Shown one piece after another: positions 17,058-26,424 of a stretch of DNA of 64,000 bases (its first letter is position 1; the number at the start of each line of letters is the position of its first letter). The stretch is taken from positions 434,001 through 498,000 of the forward strand of contig NZ_RAQI01000002.1 of the NCBI RefSeq assembly GCF_003610465.1, written 5' to 3'. The translations under genes were made by a program, and so were the position numbers. Below the pieces are notes generated by a model. It was given only the letters and a program-made list of their open reading frames with translations. It was not told the DNA's origin and ran no database searches. Source of the stretch: Xenorhabdus ehlersii. GTDB lineage: Bacteria; Pseudomonadota; Gammaproteobacteria; Enterobacterales; Enterobacteriaceae.

Positions 17058-17410
17058 GTAAACAACACACCAATGTGATGGAAATAGCCGGATTGTCGGC
17101 GGTTATCAGCTATGTGCCTGAAATTGGCATGTTTCGGGGAAAGTTTTTAGGCTTGTCAGGCTATTGTGATTTTGTGGCGGACAGTATCGCGGGATTGCAC
17201 GCCGAAGGCAAACTGTCATTGAATGAATATCTGGACGATTGCCGCGCGGCTGATATTGAACCCTATCAGCATCGTGAGAAAACCAAAACATTTACCCTGC
17301 GTTATCCTGAATCATTTGGCGAACGTTTAAATCAGGCGGCCAGTGAGCACCATATTTCGGTTAACGCGTTCATTCTAGACACGTTGGATGAACGTCTAAG
17401 AAATGGCTAA
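17054..17410 (+). CDS. hicB: HicB-family antitoxin
   Basis: 118 residues: a partial RNase H-like HicB domain (MFRGKFLGLSGYCDFVADSI) and a C-terminal ribbon-helix-helix (FTLRYPESFGERLNQAASE, then HHISVNAFILDTLDERL). It neutralises HicA and binds the operator upstream. It overlaps hicA by 4 bases. The IS4 element begins only 60 bases downstream, without disrupting it. Confidence 0.88.
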   Translation: MSKQHTNVMEIAGLSAVISYVPEIGMFRGKFLGLSGYCDFVADSIAGLHAEGKLSLNEYLDDCRAADIEPYQHREKTKTFTLRYPESFGERLNQAASEHHISVNAFILDTLDERLRNG

Positions 17411-17469
17411 AATCGCCGTTATTATTGCGTGACCTGTCACGAAGCTATCATTAAACCCGTTTTAATGCG

Positions 17470-18874
17470 TAATACCGCTCGCTTAAGCAAATCAAGATAA
17501 GTCATAATCGTCCTCAACTGATTGTTTGAGGCCGATTTTTATGTCTGAATTTTCTCGTGAACTCCAAGCTACTGCGGAATTTAATTACCCCGAATCTCTG
17601 GATGCCTTTAGCCAAAACATTCCGATGGCATGGGTGACTAAAGCGGTTAAAGAAACCGGCCGAGCCACGGTGCGAAAACGTCGATTTCCCGCCGAACAAG
17701 CCGTGTGGCTAGTGCTGGGCATTGGGCTCATGAGAAACCGTTCTATCAATGATGTGTGTGACAAATTAGACCTGGCTTTTCCTGACGCCAAGGGGGAACT
17801 GCCATCATTAGCGTCAAGCCGTATCTCAAAAGCCAGACACCGCATTGGTGTTGAACCCTTGCGGCTTCTTTTTCATACCACCGCCACCGAATGGGAAAAA
17901 GAGGACACAACGTATTCTGTGTGTGGCCTGAAAATTTTATGTGTGGATGGCACCCAGTTTAAGGTGCCTGAAACAGGCGATAACCAACAATTGGGTTATG
18001 CCTCCGGTAAAGCCACCTTTCCTTCCGTGTTAGCGCTGACGCTGATGTCCGCACGAACACACCTTATCTCTGATGTGGCGTTTGGCCCCATCACCCAAAG
18101 TGAAATGAGCTACGCCCAACAATTGGTTGGTTCTGCGCCCGAAAATACGCTGACGTTGTTTGACCGGGGTTTTCTCTCTGCGGAATTATTTCAATCGTGA
18201 CGGGGAGCCGGCAAAAATACCCATTGGCTGACGCCGATAAAAAGCAAGATGCGTTATGACATTGTTGAGGAATACAGCCCTTATGATAAATTGATCGAGA
18301 TGCCGGTTTCTCCCCAGGCCCAACAAGCCCATCCTCACCTTGGAAAAACCTGGCGGGCACGTCTTATCTTAATTCCGGATCCGAAAGGTGAAATTAAAGG
18401 GTTTATCACTTCAATGGAATGCCCGGTAACCTATCCGCTCAACGCTATCCTGGGTGTGTACTGGGAACGTTGGGATTGAAACCGGTTATGGTGAACTGAA
18501 ACAAAGGCTACTCAATAACACCGCCATCCTGAGGAGCCAGACACGGGCCGGTATTTATCAGGAATTATGGGGCATCTTGATTGCCTATAACGTGGTTCGG
18601 CTGGAAATGAGCCGGATGGCAAAAGTCTATCGTGTTGAACCGCTTCGGATAAGCTTTATCAATGCGTTACGGCTGATACAGGATGAGTTTTTATGGTGTT
18701 CGGGACGTAGCCCCGGTACGATCCCACAAAAATTAAAAGCGCTCAGGGAGAATGGCAAGAGACTGATCTTACCGCCGAAGCAAAAACGCCCATCCGTCCC
18801 ACGGCAAATACTCTGCAAAACATCACGTTACCCTTATAAAAAGAGAACCGCTCACGCTTAAGCGAGCGGTATTA
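17470..18874 (+). mobile_element. IS4-family insertion sequence with perfect 19-bp ends
   Basis: TAATACCGCTCGCTTAAGC at 17470-17488 is repeated exactly inverted at 18856-18874. About 1.4 kb between them carries one transposase gene on the plus strand, broken twice. No clear target duplication is visible. The right end cuts into a minus-strand gene at 18872. Confidence 0.9.
17541..18861 (+). pseudogene. IS4-family transposase with nonsense and frameshift mutations
   Basis: The product resembles IS4 InsG: LRKRR-like VRKRRFPAEQAVWLVLG, DDE motifs at CVDGTQFKVPETGD and LFDRGFLSAELF, and the YREL-type glutamate region ETGYGELKQ. An in-frame TGA at 18198-18200 replaces a probable Trp codon. Near 18475 the frame shifts by a one-base loss (WERWD stop versus IETGYGEL). 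The C-terminus is otherwise preserved to KKRTAHA. The copy is inactive, but its intact ends could be mobilised in trans. Confidence 0.85.
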
Positions 18875-19051
18875 GTCGTTGTCCCGGCTTTCCATCAATC
18901 CAGCCAGGCAAAATTGAGTTAACAGTAATTGGCAACGTGGCGCGGATAGCCCCGTCAGAGTGGAAATATCGGAAACAGAGGCCCAATCATACAGAGGTAC
19001 TGTTTCCAGAACACAGGCGGCTATTGTTGTCATATCTTCATGTTTTAGCAT
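18872..19051 (-). pseudogene. Small phage gene truncated by the IS4 element
   Basis: From ATG 19051 the frame reads MLKHEDMTTIAACVLETVPL and contains a helix-turn-helix-like stretch (VSDISTLTGLSAPRCQLLLT). Its stop lies inside the IS end at 18872-18874, so the original C-terminus is lost. The family is not recognised. Its place downstream of antiterminator Q suggests an accessory late-region gene. Confidence 0.5.
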
Positions 19052-19143
19052 GATAATTTTAACCTTCTGGTCAATTAGTCGGCGTGAACACACATGTAAC
19101 TCTGACCAAGCACAACAGCAAGTCTTATGTTTATTTCAGGCAT

Positions 19144-19170
19144 AAAAAAACCTCGCGCTTGGCGAGGCTT
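19144..19170 (-). terminator. Intrinsic terminator downstream of gene Q
   Basis: On the minus strand GCCTCGCC, a short loop and GCGAGG are followed by a run of seven T. It lies 60 bases after the Q stop. In lambdoid phages a terminator after Q is the element overridden by Q, so a tR'-like role is possible. Confidence 0.75.
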
Positions 19171-19232
19171 GTTTGTCACGGTTACAAATAGCGCAACATA
19201 TACTGAAATAGTGGCTCAATGGCTCAAGGATG

Positions 19233-19748
19233 TCAACACATTCGCGACAAGATTTTTGCTTTTCTTCCCTGTTCCCGACACGAAAAGGCACCTTGCAGCG
19301 GTTGGTAAAGCAAATATTCCGTGGCTTTTAATATTTCCTCAACTTCACGGCGGCAGGTTGACAGAGAAGGTTTCCGTAAAACCAGTTGACCGCTACGACG
19401 TACCATTTTTCTCGGTTTAACGATGGCATGGTAATAGCGGGCAATGGCTCTATCTGAACGATTAAAGACATACCGGCTTAACAATATGGCAAAGGCTACC
19501 CGGTCAAGATGGTAGATATGATCAACCACTCTGGCGATTAGCATGCCTTCGTCGTCATTGCATATCGGGCGTTCTGGATAATCTCGAGGCTCTACTCGTG
19601 CCATAAATTCCGCAATCACGCTACTTTGACGCTTATCCAATCTGCCGGAGTAAATCCACGCACCAAATTTTGCTAACCATTCCTGTAACCAGATCGCCTG
19701 TGATGTGGTCAATTCCAGCCCATCCGTCAAAAATCTCAACTCCGACAT
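19233..19748 (-). CDS. Phage antitermination protein Q
   Basis: 171 residues. WLQEWLAKFGAWIYSGRLDK and ERPICNDDEGMLIARVVDHI match the Q antiterminator family of the phage 82/P22 type, including the RPxCxDDxGM core. A later helix-turn-helix-like region (NRSDRAIARYYHAIVKPRKM) fits DNA recognition. Q lets RNA polymerase read through late terminators. The start overlaps the upstream nuclease gene by 13 bases, so both are one transcript with the DUF1367 gene. Confidence 0.8.
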   Translation of the reverse strand: MSELRFLTDGLELTTSQAIWLQEWLAKFGAWIYSGRLDKRQSSVIAEFMARVEPRDYPERPICNDDEGMLIARVVDHIYHLDRVAFAILLSRYVFNRSDRAIARYYHAIVKPRKMVRRSGQLVLRKPSLSTCRREVEEILKATEYLLYQPLQGAFSCREQGRKAKILSRMC

Positions 19749-20035
19749 AACCGTACCTCTTCTACTTCCCTTTTAACCTGGGCTAATAACTCAATTTCTG
19801 TTCCGTGGAACGCCTGCCATGTTTTCGGTGCAGCATGGAATCCACTCAGATAACACGCCCGATGATGGCGAGGACATAACGGCAGAACGGAGAAGTGATC
19901 GGCACGTTGTGCCATGCCCTGCCCGGTTCGCACATGATGAATTTCAGCCGGAGAGGAACCCAGTCCCAGATTTCGGCAGGCAATACAACCGAGCGAGGCC
20001 ACATCTGACAGCCACTGTTTTTCACTGTTGGTCAT
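19736..20035 (-). CDS. Ref-family RecA-dependent nuclease
   Basis: 99 residues from ATG 20035 (GGGAGAGG upstream). The core GCIACRNLGLGSSPAEIHHV and LPLCPRHHRACYLSGFH has the Cys/His pattern of the phage Ref/HNH-like family (P1 Ref, RecA-dependent nick-making nuclease). It lies between the DUF1367 gene and Q, the normal nin-region place. It appears complete and is slightly shorter than P1 Ref, having only the catalytic domain. An upstream start at 20095 lies inside the DUF1367 gene. Confidence 0.8.
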   Translation of the reverse strand: MTNSEKQWLSDVASLGCIACRNLGLGSSPAEIHHVRTGQGMAQRADHFSVLPLCPRHHRACYLSGFHAAPKTWQAFHGTEIELLAQVKREVEEVRLCRS

Positions 20036-20051
20036 TGGTCTTGCCTCTCCC

Positions 20052-20645
20052 TTACGCAAAATCAAACAACTGAGCCGCCGCATTTTCAGCAGCATCTCTG
20101 GTCGGGAAATTGCGGTACAAGATGAAATTCCACAGCACGTTCAGGGTGGATTGATAGAGAGCCTGAAATTCCAGCTCGTCCATTTTGGCAAAACTGACCG
20201 AGCGGGGTTCTCGGTACACGCAGCCATCTGGCATTTCATAGGTATCATAATGACCAGATTCCACCGTCACCCAGCGTCTGAAAGCATCAAAGGATTTAGT
20301 GGCCGTAATATTGTGAGCACGATTTTTGGATAAGCCAGCAAGGTATTCATCAGCCGCAGATTGTAAGGCACCTTCACTGCCAGCGAAGTGAGCCAGAAAT
20401 TGTACGTAACCGCGTACAATGGCTTTTTCTTCGGGGGAAATCGTGCCGCCGGTGGGTTCCCAGTATTCAAAACCGAGATTCAGCAGGGCAAAGTATTTGC
20501 GGTGGAAACGGGGGTTACGGGCTTTCTTAAAATCAGCCTGCAGCACATCGCCGCATTTGATTTTCGAATGCAGGTATTCTCTGGCGGCCGGAGTAGCCGG
20601 TCTCAGAGTGTCGTCGGAAATTTTGATAAAACTATGCTGCGCCAT
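20052..20645 (-). CDS. DUF1367 phage protein, intact copy
   Basis: 197 residues from ATG 20645. This family is common in the nin region of lambdoid prophages and has no established function. RNPRFHRKYFALLNLGFEYW is its conserved block, and the C-terminus contains aromatic-rich MDELEFQALYQSTLNVLW. It is the first gene of the operon DUF1367, Ref, Q. A truncated inverted duplicate lies at 13898. The upstream 100 bases, shared with the duplicate, probably contain its promoter. Confidence 0.8.
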   Translation of the reverse strand: MAQHSFIKISDDTLRPATPAAREYLHSKIKCGDVLQADFKKARNPRFHRKYFALLNLGFEYWEPTGGTISPEEKAIVRGYVQFLAHFAGSEGALQSAADEYLAGLSKNRAHNITATKSFDAFRRWVTVESGHYDTYEMPDGCVYREPRSVSFAKMDELEFQALYQSTLNVLWNFILYRNFPTRDAAENAAAQLFDFA

Positions 20646-20734
20646 TCTTGATCCCTTAAGGTAATGGCACAGCAGCATATGTTTAGGTTCAGATGTTCAG
20701 ACCGATGGAGATGATTTTAGCGGGTTATAATCCG

Positions 20735-21022
20735 TTATGCTACCGACAATTTCTGTAAGCGGGAAGTATCCAGACTTTGCTTGATATGCCAGATATCATA
20801 GGCATTCTGCATGCCCAGCCACACATGCGGCGCACTGCCGATCACCATTGAAAGGCGTACTGCCATTTCAGGAGAAACATCGGACTGACAGCTAATTAGC
20901 CGTTGTACCGTAGACGGCGCAACATCCAGTGCTTTCGCCAACGCTCTGGCGCTGAGATTCAAGGTTTCCATCGTTTCCTTTATCAGCTCGCCCGGATGGG
21001 GCGGATTGTACATTGTGCTCAT
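20735..21022 (-). CDS. higA: HigA-family antitoxin
   Basis: 95 residues with an N-terminal NPPHPGELIKETMETLNLS and a Cro/CI helix-turn-helix (ARALAKALDVAPSTVQRLIS), the HigA/VapI addiction-module pattern. It follows higB and overlaps it by one base (TGATG junction). HigA neutralises HigB and binds the palindromes upstream of higB. The toxin-first order is typical of hig loci. Confidence 0.9.
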   Translation of the reverse strand: MSTMYNPPHPGELIKETMETLNLSARALAKALDVAPSTVQRLISCQSDVSPEMAVRLSMVIGSAPHVWLGMQNAYDIWHIKQSLDTSRLQKLSVA

Positions 21023-21300
21023 CAGTGATAATCCTCATAGTTGACGACATACACATCACCCTCAATGAATTCAAAGGTGATGCGCCAGTTCCCGGTTACC
21101 GTGATTGACCACAGCCCTTTTTTATCCCCGGTCAATGGATGTAAAAAGAAACCGGGGACATCGATATCTTTTACTTCTTTTGCTAAGTCGAGAACACTTA
21201 AACGCAAACTGATCTTCTTTACCTGTTTAGCATCAATACCTGCCGTAGAGCCAGTCTCAAAGAATTTCTTTAACCCTTTATGCTTAAAACTTTTTATCAT
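21022..21300 (-). CDS. higB: HigB-family (RelE fold) toxin
   Basis: 92 residues. MIKSFKHKGLKKFFETGST, GDKKGLWSITVTGNWRITF and the ending VYVVNYEDYH are the conserved HigB/RelE-like blocks; the C-terminal His-Tyr-His region is near the expected active site. HigB cleaves mRNA on the ribosome. It is complete and led by the palindromic promoter at 21325-21361. Confidence 0.9.
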   Translation of the reverse strand: MIKSFKHKGLKKFFETGSTAGIDAKQVKKISLRLSVLDLAKEVKDIDVPGFFLHPLTGDKKGLWSITVTGNWRITFEFIEGDVYVVNYEDYH

Positions 21301-21324
21301 GTCATCTTATGCCTTTAGGGTGTT

Positions 21325-21361
21325 GCGCACTACGCATTATATAATATGCCGCGTAATACGC
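21325..21361 (-). promoter_or_regulatory. higBA promoter with two HigA-type palindromes
   Basis: GCGTAATACGC (21351-21361) and GCGCACTACGC (21325-21335) are related palindromes spaced 26 bases centre to centre. On the minus strand TTGCGT, 16 bases, TATAAT forms a promoter between and within them. HigA binding would cover the promoter. Confidence 0.7.
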
Positions 21362-21370
21362 AACACTGCT

Positions 21371-21551
21371 TTATAACGTTAATTTCAGTTCATGCCAGCC
21401 CCATGTATTCCAGCAGGCCGCTTCACCTGAAAAACAGCATTCCGTCACGGGTAGCGATTCACCGCACTTTTCACAACATTGATGCTGTAGTTTGGCAAAC
21501 ACTGTGTCAGAATTAATCAAACAATTCCTGGCTTCAGCCACGTTTCAGGAT
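21371..21551 (-). pseudogene. Cysteine-rich prophage gene cut by IS5
   Basis: The minus strand ends CCEKCGESLPVTECCF, then AACWNTWGWHELKLTL and a stop at 21371-21373, a third copy of the Cys-rich family. Upstream the frame is lost at the IS5 insertion site (CTAG at 21552). Sequence between the Cys domain and the IS (DTVFAKLQHQ) differs from the other copies. Confidence 0.7.
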
Positions 21552-21555
21552 CTAG

Positions 21556-22473
21556 GCTGTGTCCCTTAATGTAAATTGATAGTATTCTCATCTAAACTGT
21601 TTTCAATATGGGAAAAAGATGATGGCACGCTACGACATTCCTGATGACGCATGGATAGTGATAGAACCTTGTTTGCCCCCGGTCCATTCAGAGCGAGCAG
21701 GACGTCCACATGTTGAACACCGCCGTGTGATGAATGGGATGTTCTGGGTCTTGTGCTCCGGGGCACCGTGGCGTGATTTACCTGAACGCTATGGCCCTTG
21801 GAAAACGGTCTATAACCGATTTAATCGCTGGTCAAAATCGGGCATTATCAACAAGATATTTAATCGGTTACTGTCCATTCTGGATGAAAAAGGCTTGATT
21901 GACTGGGCTGAAATTTGCCTGGATGGCAGCAATATTCGCGCGAGTAAAGATGCCGCAGGCGCGAAAAAAAACATCCCGATATCACTGACGATCATGCGCT
22001 GGGTCGCTCACGCGGTGGTTATGGCACCAAAATCCACCTGGCAACCGACGGAAAGGGTTTTCCCCTCAACCTGATGTTGACCGCTGGGCAAGCTCATGAA
22101 AGTCAATCCGCCATCCCTTTGCTCGACGGCATTGGTATACAACGCAAAAATGGTTTCATGAAACGACGTGGCAAAGCCGTGCTGGCAGACAAAGGGTATT
22201 CGAGTAGAAAGCTCCGCGGTTATCTGCGTAAATTGAGGATCAAAAGCGTTATTCCTTATAAAATCAATGAAAAAGGCAGTGCTGATGGTCGTACGCAATT
22301 TGATGAACAGGCTTATCGTGACCGCAATGTTGTCGAACGCTGTTTCGGTTTTCTGAAAGGAAATCGGCGTATTGCAACCCGTTACGAAAAAACCGCACGA
22401 AACTATTTGTCCATGGTGAAATTAGGCTGTATTCGACTCTTTTACAGGCGGTTATCTAATTAAGGGACGCAGC
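21556..22473 (+). mobile_element. IS5-family (IS427 group) element, copy 1
   Basis: 918 bp, flanked by a CTAG target duplication (21552-21555 and 22474-22477). Ends GCTGTGTCCCTTAAT and the complement of ATTAAGGGACGCAGC are imperfect inverted repeats. An almost identical copy lies inverted at 58119-59036, indicating recent transposition. It separates a Cys-rich gene from an integrase gene. Confidence 0.93.
21619..22463 (+). CDS. IS5-family transposase, expressed by -1 frameshift
   Basis: The first frame (21619-22074) encodes the N-terminal region (MARYDIPDDAWIVIEPCLPP) and reaches the catalytic Asp block ICLDGSNIRASKDAAGAKK. At the A8 run 21964-21971 a -1 shift leads into HPDITDDHALGRSRGGYGTK and the second frame, which contains ADKGYSSRKLRGYL and the C-terminal glutamate region NVVERCFGFLKGNRRIATRY. 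The same run and arrangement occur in copy 2, so the shift is probably programmed, as in other IS427-group elements. Confidence 0.85.
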
Positions 22474-22478
22474 CTAGC

Positions 22479-23259
22479 CACAGACACCAAAAAAGACTAT
22501 CGGAAATATGCCAACAAGCTGATCCCGGTCTTCGGGAAAATGGCACCGGACAGAGTGAAACCTGAACACATCAGAAAATATATGGACAAACGCGGCCTGA
22601 CAAGCAGAACACAGGCCAACCGTGAAAAAACTTTCTTGTCCCGTGTCTATAAGTGGGGATATGAGCGTGGGATGGTCAAAAGCAATCCGTGTAAAGGCGT
22701 TCAGCAATACAAGGAGAAAGCACGGGAACGGTATATTACCGATGCTGAATATCATGCCCTTTATTCCATCGCTCCGACTATCGTTAAAATGGCGATGGAA
22801 CTGGCGTATTTATGCTGTGCGCGACAAGCTGATGTTTTGTCACTCACCCACGCACAGCTCATGGAAAACGGGATCTTTATTCGCCAGGGTAAAACCGGAA
22901 AAAAACAAATTAAGGCCTGGACGAAACGCTTAGAGGATGCAGTAAAGCTCAGTGATACATTAATTACTGACCCAGGTATTGTCAGCCTGTATGTCATTTG
23001 TCAGGCCACGGGCCATAAATATACCCGTGACGGTTTTAACAGCCGCTGGAAAAAAGCGAAAAATATCGCGAAAGAAACATTTCCAGAGCTGGATTTTAAC
23101 TTCACATTTCATGATCTAAAGGCAAAAGGGATTTCAGATCTGGACGGGACGCTGGCTGAGAAGCAAGTGATTTCCGGTCATAAAAATATTACCCAGACAG
23201 CAAGATACAACAGAAAAATTGAAGTAGTTCCGGTTGTTGGCGGTCAACACGCAGAATGA
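22479..23259 (+). pseudogene. Tyrosine integrase of the lambdoid prophage, 5' end removed by IS5
   Basis: The frame enters directly from the IS5 junction (DTKKDYRKYANKLIPVFGKM) and continues for about 260 residues to the C-terminus. The core-binding domain is partial; the catalytic domain is complete, with R in CCARQADVLSL, HDLKAKG, SGHKNITQTARYNRK (Tyr nucleophile). The missing N-terminal arm-binding domain should impair function. Translation might restart at 22540. The gene points towards an att-like sequence 115 bases downstream. Confidence 0.85.
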
Positions 23260-23311
23260 TATTAGGAAAAGATATTAGGAATTTATTAGGAATGTGATTT
23301 GCGTCATGAAA

Positions 23312-23340
23312 AAAGCCACCTAAAGAGGTGGCTTTCTTTA
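23312..23340 (+). terminator. Intrinsic terminator after integrase
   Basis: AAAGCCACCT, loop AAAG, AGGTGGCTTT, then CTTT. It lies 52 bases after the integrase stop and could also work in the opposite direction. Confidence 0.8.
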
Positions 23341-23374
23341 ACGCTAACTTACTGTTTAACAGCAAGTTTTTATA

Positions 23375-23392
23375 TGGTGCCAGGGCGGGACT
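23375..23392. other. Candidate att core resembling the tRNA-Leu 3' end
   Basis: TGGTGCCAGGGCGGGACT matches the 3' end of the tRNA-Leu gene at 43582 (TGGTGCCCAGAGCGGGACT) in the same orientation, with one missing base and one mismatch. It lies just beyond the prophage integrase and would be the left att of an island ending at tRNA-Leu. The match is short, so this is a hypothesis. Confidence 0.45.
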
Positions 23393-23626
23393 AGTAATTG
23401 CATTTAATTACTTGAATATATTTAATTTATTTTTATATATTGATTTTATGCCCCTTTTTGTGCCCCTGAAATGTTTAGTTTCTTTATCTTTCTATTTTAT
23501 TGATTTTTATCATTAATGTTGGTTTTTCCCTAAGAGGTAAAGAGCACATAAAGAGATTATAGATATAAAGTGTAGTAGTTCATACTTGTTCTGACAGTCA
23601 TCCACTTTGATTCAGGGCCTGTCAGA

Positions 23627-23752
23627 TTAAATTCGGGTCAGATTTTTTTCAGCCCAAATTGTTTTTCCTTCCAATAATGTCTCTATTGGTGTGCGGCCAC
23701 GACTCGTTTTTCCTTGATGAATGCGGTGATAGAGAATGGTTATGATGGACTC
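23627..23752 (-). pseudogene. IS481-type transposase C-terminal fragment
   Basis: The minus strand reads ITILYHRIHQGKTSRGRTPI and ETLLEGKTIWAEKNL. HxxxHQG...RTP is the C-terminal signature of IS481-type transposases. No upstream catalytic part is present. It abuts a plus-strand N-terminal fragment of a related element, so the two pieces were joined by deletion or inversion. Confidence 0.6.
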
Positions 23753-24290
23753 TAAAGCCCAGCTCACCGTGGATGTAATTGCCAAGGTGGCACAAGGAAA
23801 AATCAGCATTATTAATGCGTCAAAGCTGCTCAGTAAATCCCGCCGGACGGTAGAACATTATCTTCAACAATATCAACAAGTGGGTATTCGATAGCCAACC
23901 AGAAAATCGAGATCTGAAAGTACTGTGAGGGACGTTTTACGGCCTACTTTGCAGGCCGACAATTATGTGTCTCTGAAGTGATTGAGCCGACAAAACCTTC
24001 GTTGTATGATCTGAAAATTCAGAGAAAGTTGGATGCGCTGGCATTAGCAGGCACACTGGACAATATCGCTGAAGCCACCCGACAGAGTGGCTGTTCCCAC
24101 GACATGTTCTATCGTTACCGTAAATTTTTCAGAGAAAAAGAACCGGAAGCACTCAAACACACTCACCGTTAATCCGGCATTATATCATAAAAATCGGACT
24201 GCCCGTGAATATAGAAGAACAGGTCATTGCTTTTTCACTGGAAAATCCCCATCTGGCTACGGGAACAAATGAATACCAGTGTGCTGCGAG
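23745..24290 (+). pseudogene. Transposase helix-turn-helix fragments
   Basis: Two pieces are visible: 23745-23894 (MDSKAQLTVDVIAKVAQG, SKSRRTVEHYLQQYQ) and 23978-24172 (LDNIAEATRQSGCSHDMFYR, YRKFF). Both are N-terminal helix-turn-helix regions of IS481-like transposases, the second continuing after a shift as IEEQVIAFSLENPHLATG. No DDE domain remains. They are relics at the edge of the island. Confidence 0.6.
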
Positions 24291-24606
24291 TTGAGAAAGC
24301 AAGATCATCACTTGCTAACGTATTGTGATGATCTTCGATTGAGTCATTAAGCTGGGAGCAGGTATACTGAAACGACAAAGTCCCTCGATAATTAATCCGT
24401 CAGTCTCCCTCGGTAATCACACTACTACAAGCAAAGTTAAATTAAAAATGGCTCTGTGAAAGTGATATGAACTTATCTCCATCAATGTTATCAGATGATC
24501 TCTATCGTGGTAATATGTACTGACACCTAATAATCCTCATGAAGTTCAATATATAGAATGATAGTTACAGCTGTAGATCCTTGGTAAAGGTTCAACAGAA
24601 AATTAT
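24291..24606. other. Intergenic stretch after IS debris
   Basis: About 320 bases between transposase relics and the end of the PLD gene. I see no gene or clear terminator. Short AT-rich direct repeats only. Confidence 0.4.
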
Positions 24607-26424
24607 CTAAAAGTTGTTCGATATTACAGAGAAGATACCTTTTTTCTCAATGTAGAAACCCAATTCATCATATGGATTTCCATAAGCTGATGCTGATAAC
24701 CAGTTAAGACTTGTAATTAAAATATGATCATTATCCCAAGATAATATCTTTGCATGAGAAATAGGGTTTTTCTTTTTTTCTAAAACAATTCCATTTTCTC
24801 TTAGCGAATCGCTTATTTCTTCAAGTTGCTGAGTATTTATGCCTCCACTAAGAGATGAATAGTACATGTTTATATTCAAGTTATTATTATCTGTCATAGA
24901 ACTTATTAATGGTGTTAAAATTGGTCTTTCTGCATTGTTGCTTATTCTATGGCTTGCAATGAATATTGAATGTTGTGCATTGTCTCTTGCATCTAATACA
25001 TAGTCATGATGTTCGTTTTTAGTGACAATTTTTATTTTAACATTTTTATTTTGAGAGAGTTCTGGGGTTGAATTATGAAACGTTTTTTTCAATTCGTATG
25101 AGATGGCTGAAATGGATTTGCTCAAATAGTTTGATACTCTTGATTTCCCTCTTGACATTATGCTCATTATATCTAATATTTCGGTGGTAAGGGAATTATT
25201 TGTTACAAAAACAGAGCATTCATACCGATTAAATCCACTTGCTAACCAATTACATGAACCTATAGTAGCACAATACCCGTATTCCAACGTGTCGCATACT
25301 ATAACTTTTGCATGTGAGCCAGTTGGATCTGAATGTATAGTGAAAAGTGAAGTTAAACCAAGCTTTACTATTTCTTCTCTATAAACAGCAAGCCCACTAA
25401 GAAATTGATTATAACTTCCTATATTTCTCTCATCGTCAGGTTCTTCTTGTCCCCATAATATATCAATTTGTACACCTCTTTGAGCAGAACAAACTAATTT
25501 TTGAAAAATCACTTGAAAGTTCTTTAACTGTATAAAGGTCGAGTGTATGATAATTCTGCTTATAGCATTATCGATCATATCCATCAAATGATCACGATGG
25601 TTTTCTGCTCCAGATATTATACTAAATTCACTTTCATCAATGAAATGCTCTTCAAATCGATTCTCATGGGATTCGGTATTATATTTACTCAACTTTGAGC
25701 TATTATTGTGAGAGTCATTTTTTTCTTTATTTTCAATTCGTTTTAAATTAGCAGCAGCGATAATATCAGCAGCTAATTCTTTTGATATATCGGATGGCAC
25801 TCCGGTTATATTATCCGCTTCATCAACCTGTGCTATCGCAAAAGTTGTATTTTGATAGTACGGTCTATCATTTACTCTTTCTTCATACCCAATAACTTCT
25901 TCATCAGTATCTTCTACACAATTAAGAACGTCTGACAAAAATGGTATATGTTTCTGATTTTTAATATTAAGTTCTGTTGCAATAGAACCTTTGTTCTTAA
26001 GCAACTCGTTTGCTTTATATTTTTTATATGTTTGATAGTTTTGATTTCTTGTACTTACCCTATAACATTTAGCTGTTTTAGGGTCTATTAAAAATTTCCT
26101 TGTAGACTCGATAGGCTCTCTTTCGTAGGGGAGTTCTTCAAGGTTTGCAACATTTCTCCCATTTTCAGTAATTCTGAAATGATATTTGGAATCTAACTCT
26201 ACTAATTCAACCCACCCCAACTTCATAAAAGGAATTATTATTTCAATTATTAATCTTTGTGGAAGGTTAGATTTTGAAGATAATTCCTCGATAGGGTATG
26301 ATTTATGGTTAATTTCAAGGAGTAAAAAATGGTCTAAAGCTCCCCATCTATGCCCTTTGAATATTTTAAATTTATGAATACCAAAATGAAAAGGAACTTT
26401 AACATAGATATTTTTATTTTCCAT
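24607..26424 (-). CDS. PLD-family nuclease of a Mokosh-like defence locus (MkoB-like)
   Basis: 605 residues from ATG 26424 (AAGG upstream; overlaps the helicase end by 11 bases). The C-terminal half holds two phospholipase D HKD motifs: HAKVIVCD with GSCNW at about 371-390 and HAKILSWD with TSLNW at about 557-575. Such double-HKD proteins are usually nucleases. The N-terminal half has a winged-helix-like start and a long variable linker. The gene follows a COG1112-type helicase and a kinase-like gene on the same strand, the composition reported for type I Mokosh (helicase plus kinase, and PLD nuclease). A role as effector nuclease in phage defence is inferred from this context. Confidence 0.75.
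   Translation of the reverse strand: MENKNIYVKVPFHFGIHKFKIFKGHRWGALDHFLLLEINHKSYPIEELSSKSNLPQRLIIEIIIPFMKLGWVELVELDSKYHFRITENGRNVANLEELPYEREPIESTRKFLIDPKTAKCYRVSTRNQNYQTYKKYKANELLKNKGSIATELNIKNQKHIPFLSDVLNCVEDTDEEVIGYEERVNDRPYYQNTTFAIAQVDEADNITGVPSDISKELAADIIAAANLKRIENKEKNDSHNNSSKLSKYNTESHENRFEEHFIDESEFSIISGAENHRDHLMDMIDNAISRIIIHSTFIQLKNFQVIFQKLVCSAQRGVQIDILWGQEEPDDERNIGSYNQFLSGLAVYREEIVKLGLTSLFTIHSDPTGSHAKVIVCDTLEYGYCATIGSCNWLASGFNRYECSVFVTNNSLTTEILDIMSIMSRGKSRVSNYLSKSISAISYELKKTFHNSTPELSQNKNVKIKIVTKNEHHDYVLDARDNAQHSIFIASHRISNNAERPILTPLISSMTDNNNLNINMYYSSLSGGINTQQLEEISDSLRENGIVLEKKKNPISHAKILSWDNDHILITSLNWLSASAYGNPYDELGFYIEKKGIFSVISNNF

Noticed and set aside
23627..24290. Possible complete IS481 element
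   Set aside because: Only N- and C-terminal fragments on opposite strands remain; no catalytic domain or terminal repeats.
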